Positions 33,123-33,243 of a stretch of 33,243 nt of DNA are shown here, piece after piece. Numbering within the stretch: position 1 is the first letter of the stretch; the number at the start of each line of letters is the position of its first letter. This DNA is from JBHIFB01 sp046760905. GTDB taxonomy: Bacteria > Gemmatimonadota > CAZMKB01. Under the pieces are notes generated by a model. The model was not told the origin of the DNA. It made no database searches and saw only the letters and a program-made list of their open reading frames with translations. The translations under genes were made by a program, and so were the position numbers. The stretch covers positions 1 to 33,243 of the forward strand of contig JBHIFB010000017.1 in the NCBI GenBank assembly GCA_046760905.1, in the 5' to 3' direction.

Positions 33123-33243
33123 GTGTTTCACAATTACAGATCCAAGGATATGTCACCGTGCTTACTAACCGGCCCACTTAGAGAGTGATCTTAGTGCTGC
33201 GTTTCACAAATACGGTGACGTATCTTGGAAGTGAAACGCAGCA
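33123..33243. repeat. Nested inverted repeats upstream of iscU, reaching the window end
   Basis: TGCTGCGTTTCAC (33195-33207) and GTGAAACGCAGCA (33231-33243) are a perfect 13-base inverted repeat around 23 bases, ending exactly at the last base given. TCCAAGGATATGTCACCGT (33141-33159) matches the reverse complement of 33212-33229 apart from one gap and one mismatch. GTTTCACAATTAC (33125-33137) nearly repeats directly as GTTTCACAAATAC (33201-33213). So there appear to be two inverted copies of one element, the first of them degenerate. This resembles a dispersed palindromic repeat, and its position suggests it may have stopped assembly. Confidence 0.7.

Overview
The window holds 29 protein-coding genes, packed tightly and with no rRNA, tRNA, CRISPR array or insertion sequence that I can recognise. 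It looks like chromosomal DNA of a Gram-negative, probably uncultured bacterium with a strongly ferredoxin-based metabolism. Pointers are a TonB-type outer-membrane barrel, secreted multi-domain proteins of the kind common in FCB-group and related candidate phyla, a complex I lacking its NADH-input subunits, pyruvate:ferredoxin oxidoreductase, and an archaeal-type phosphoglycerate mutase. Several genes start with GTG or TTG. The phylum assignment is an inference from gene content only.

Layout. (1) 1-7162, plus strand: a TonB-dependent-receptor-like barrel, then a secreted M28 zinc peptidase overlapping a membrane GT-C glycosyltransferase. (2) 7187-8083, minus: a response regulator/diguanylate cyclase downstream of the nuo operon. 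(3) 8282-18312, minus: a complete eleven-gene nuoABCDHIJKLMN operon without nuoEFG. (4) 18434-19447 and 19600-21342, plus: a kinase-like/dCMP deaminase fusion, and a secreted eight-repeat beta-propeller protein whose C-terminal domain resembles that of the M28 peptidase. (5) 21354-24740, minus: a complex II operon in the order A-C-D-B, with a fumarate-reductase-like Glu near the flavin-binding His. (6) 24870-33104, minus: iscU, apgM, nadA, porG, an NAD(P)H-oxidoreductase/PorD fusion, porA, porB and an AmrS-type radical SAM gene, nearly all contiguous or overlapping. (7) 33105-33243: inverted repeats reaching the last base.

How the genes fit together (inference). ApgM feeds lower glycolysis, and PorABG with the fused PorD oxidise pyruvate to acetyl-CoA and reduce ferredoxin. 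The GltD-like half of the fusion offers a route between ferredoxin and NAD(P)H. The EFG-less complex I could take electrons from reduced ferredoxin and pump ions, and complex II links the quinone pool to succinate/fumarate. IscU supplies Fe-S clusters, which nearly every enzyme of this region needs, including NadA. The most interesting points are the PorD-oxidoreductase fusion beside an EFG-less complex I, the kinase-deaminase fusion, the shared secreted C-terminal domain, possible translational control and non-standard starts at nadA and apgM, and the terminal palindromic repeat.
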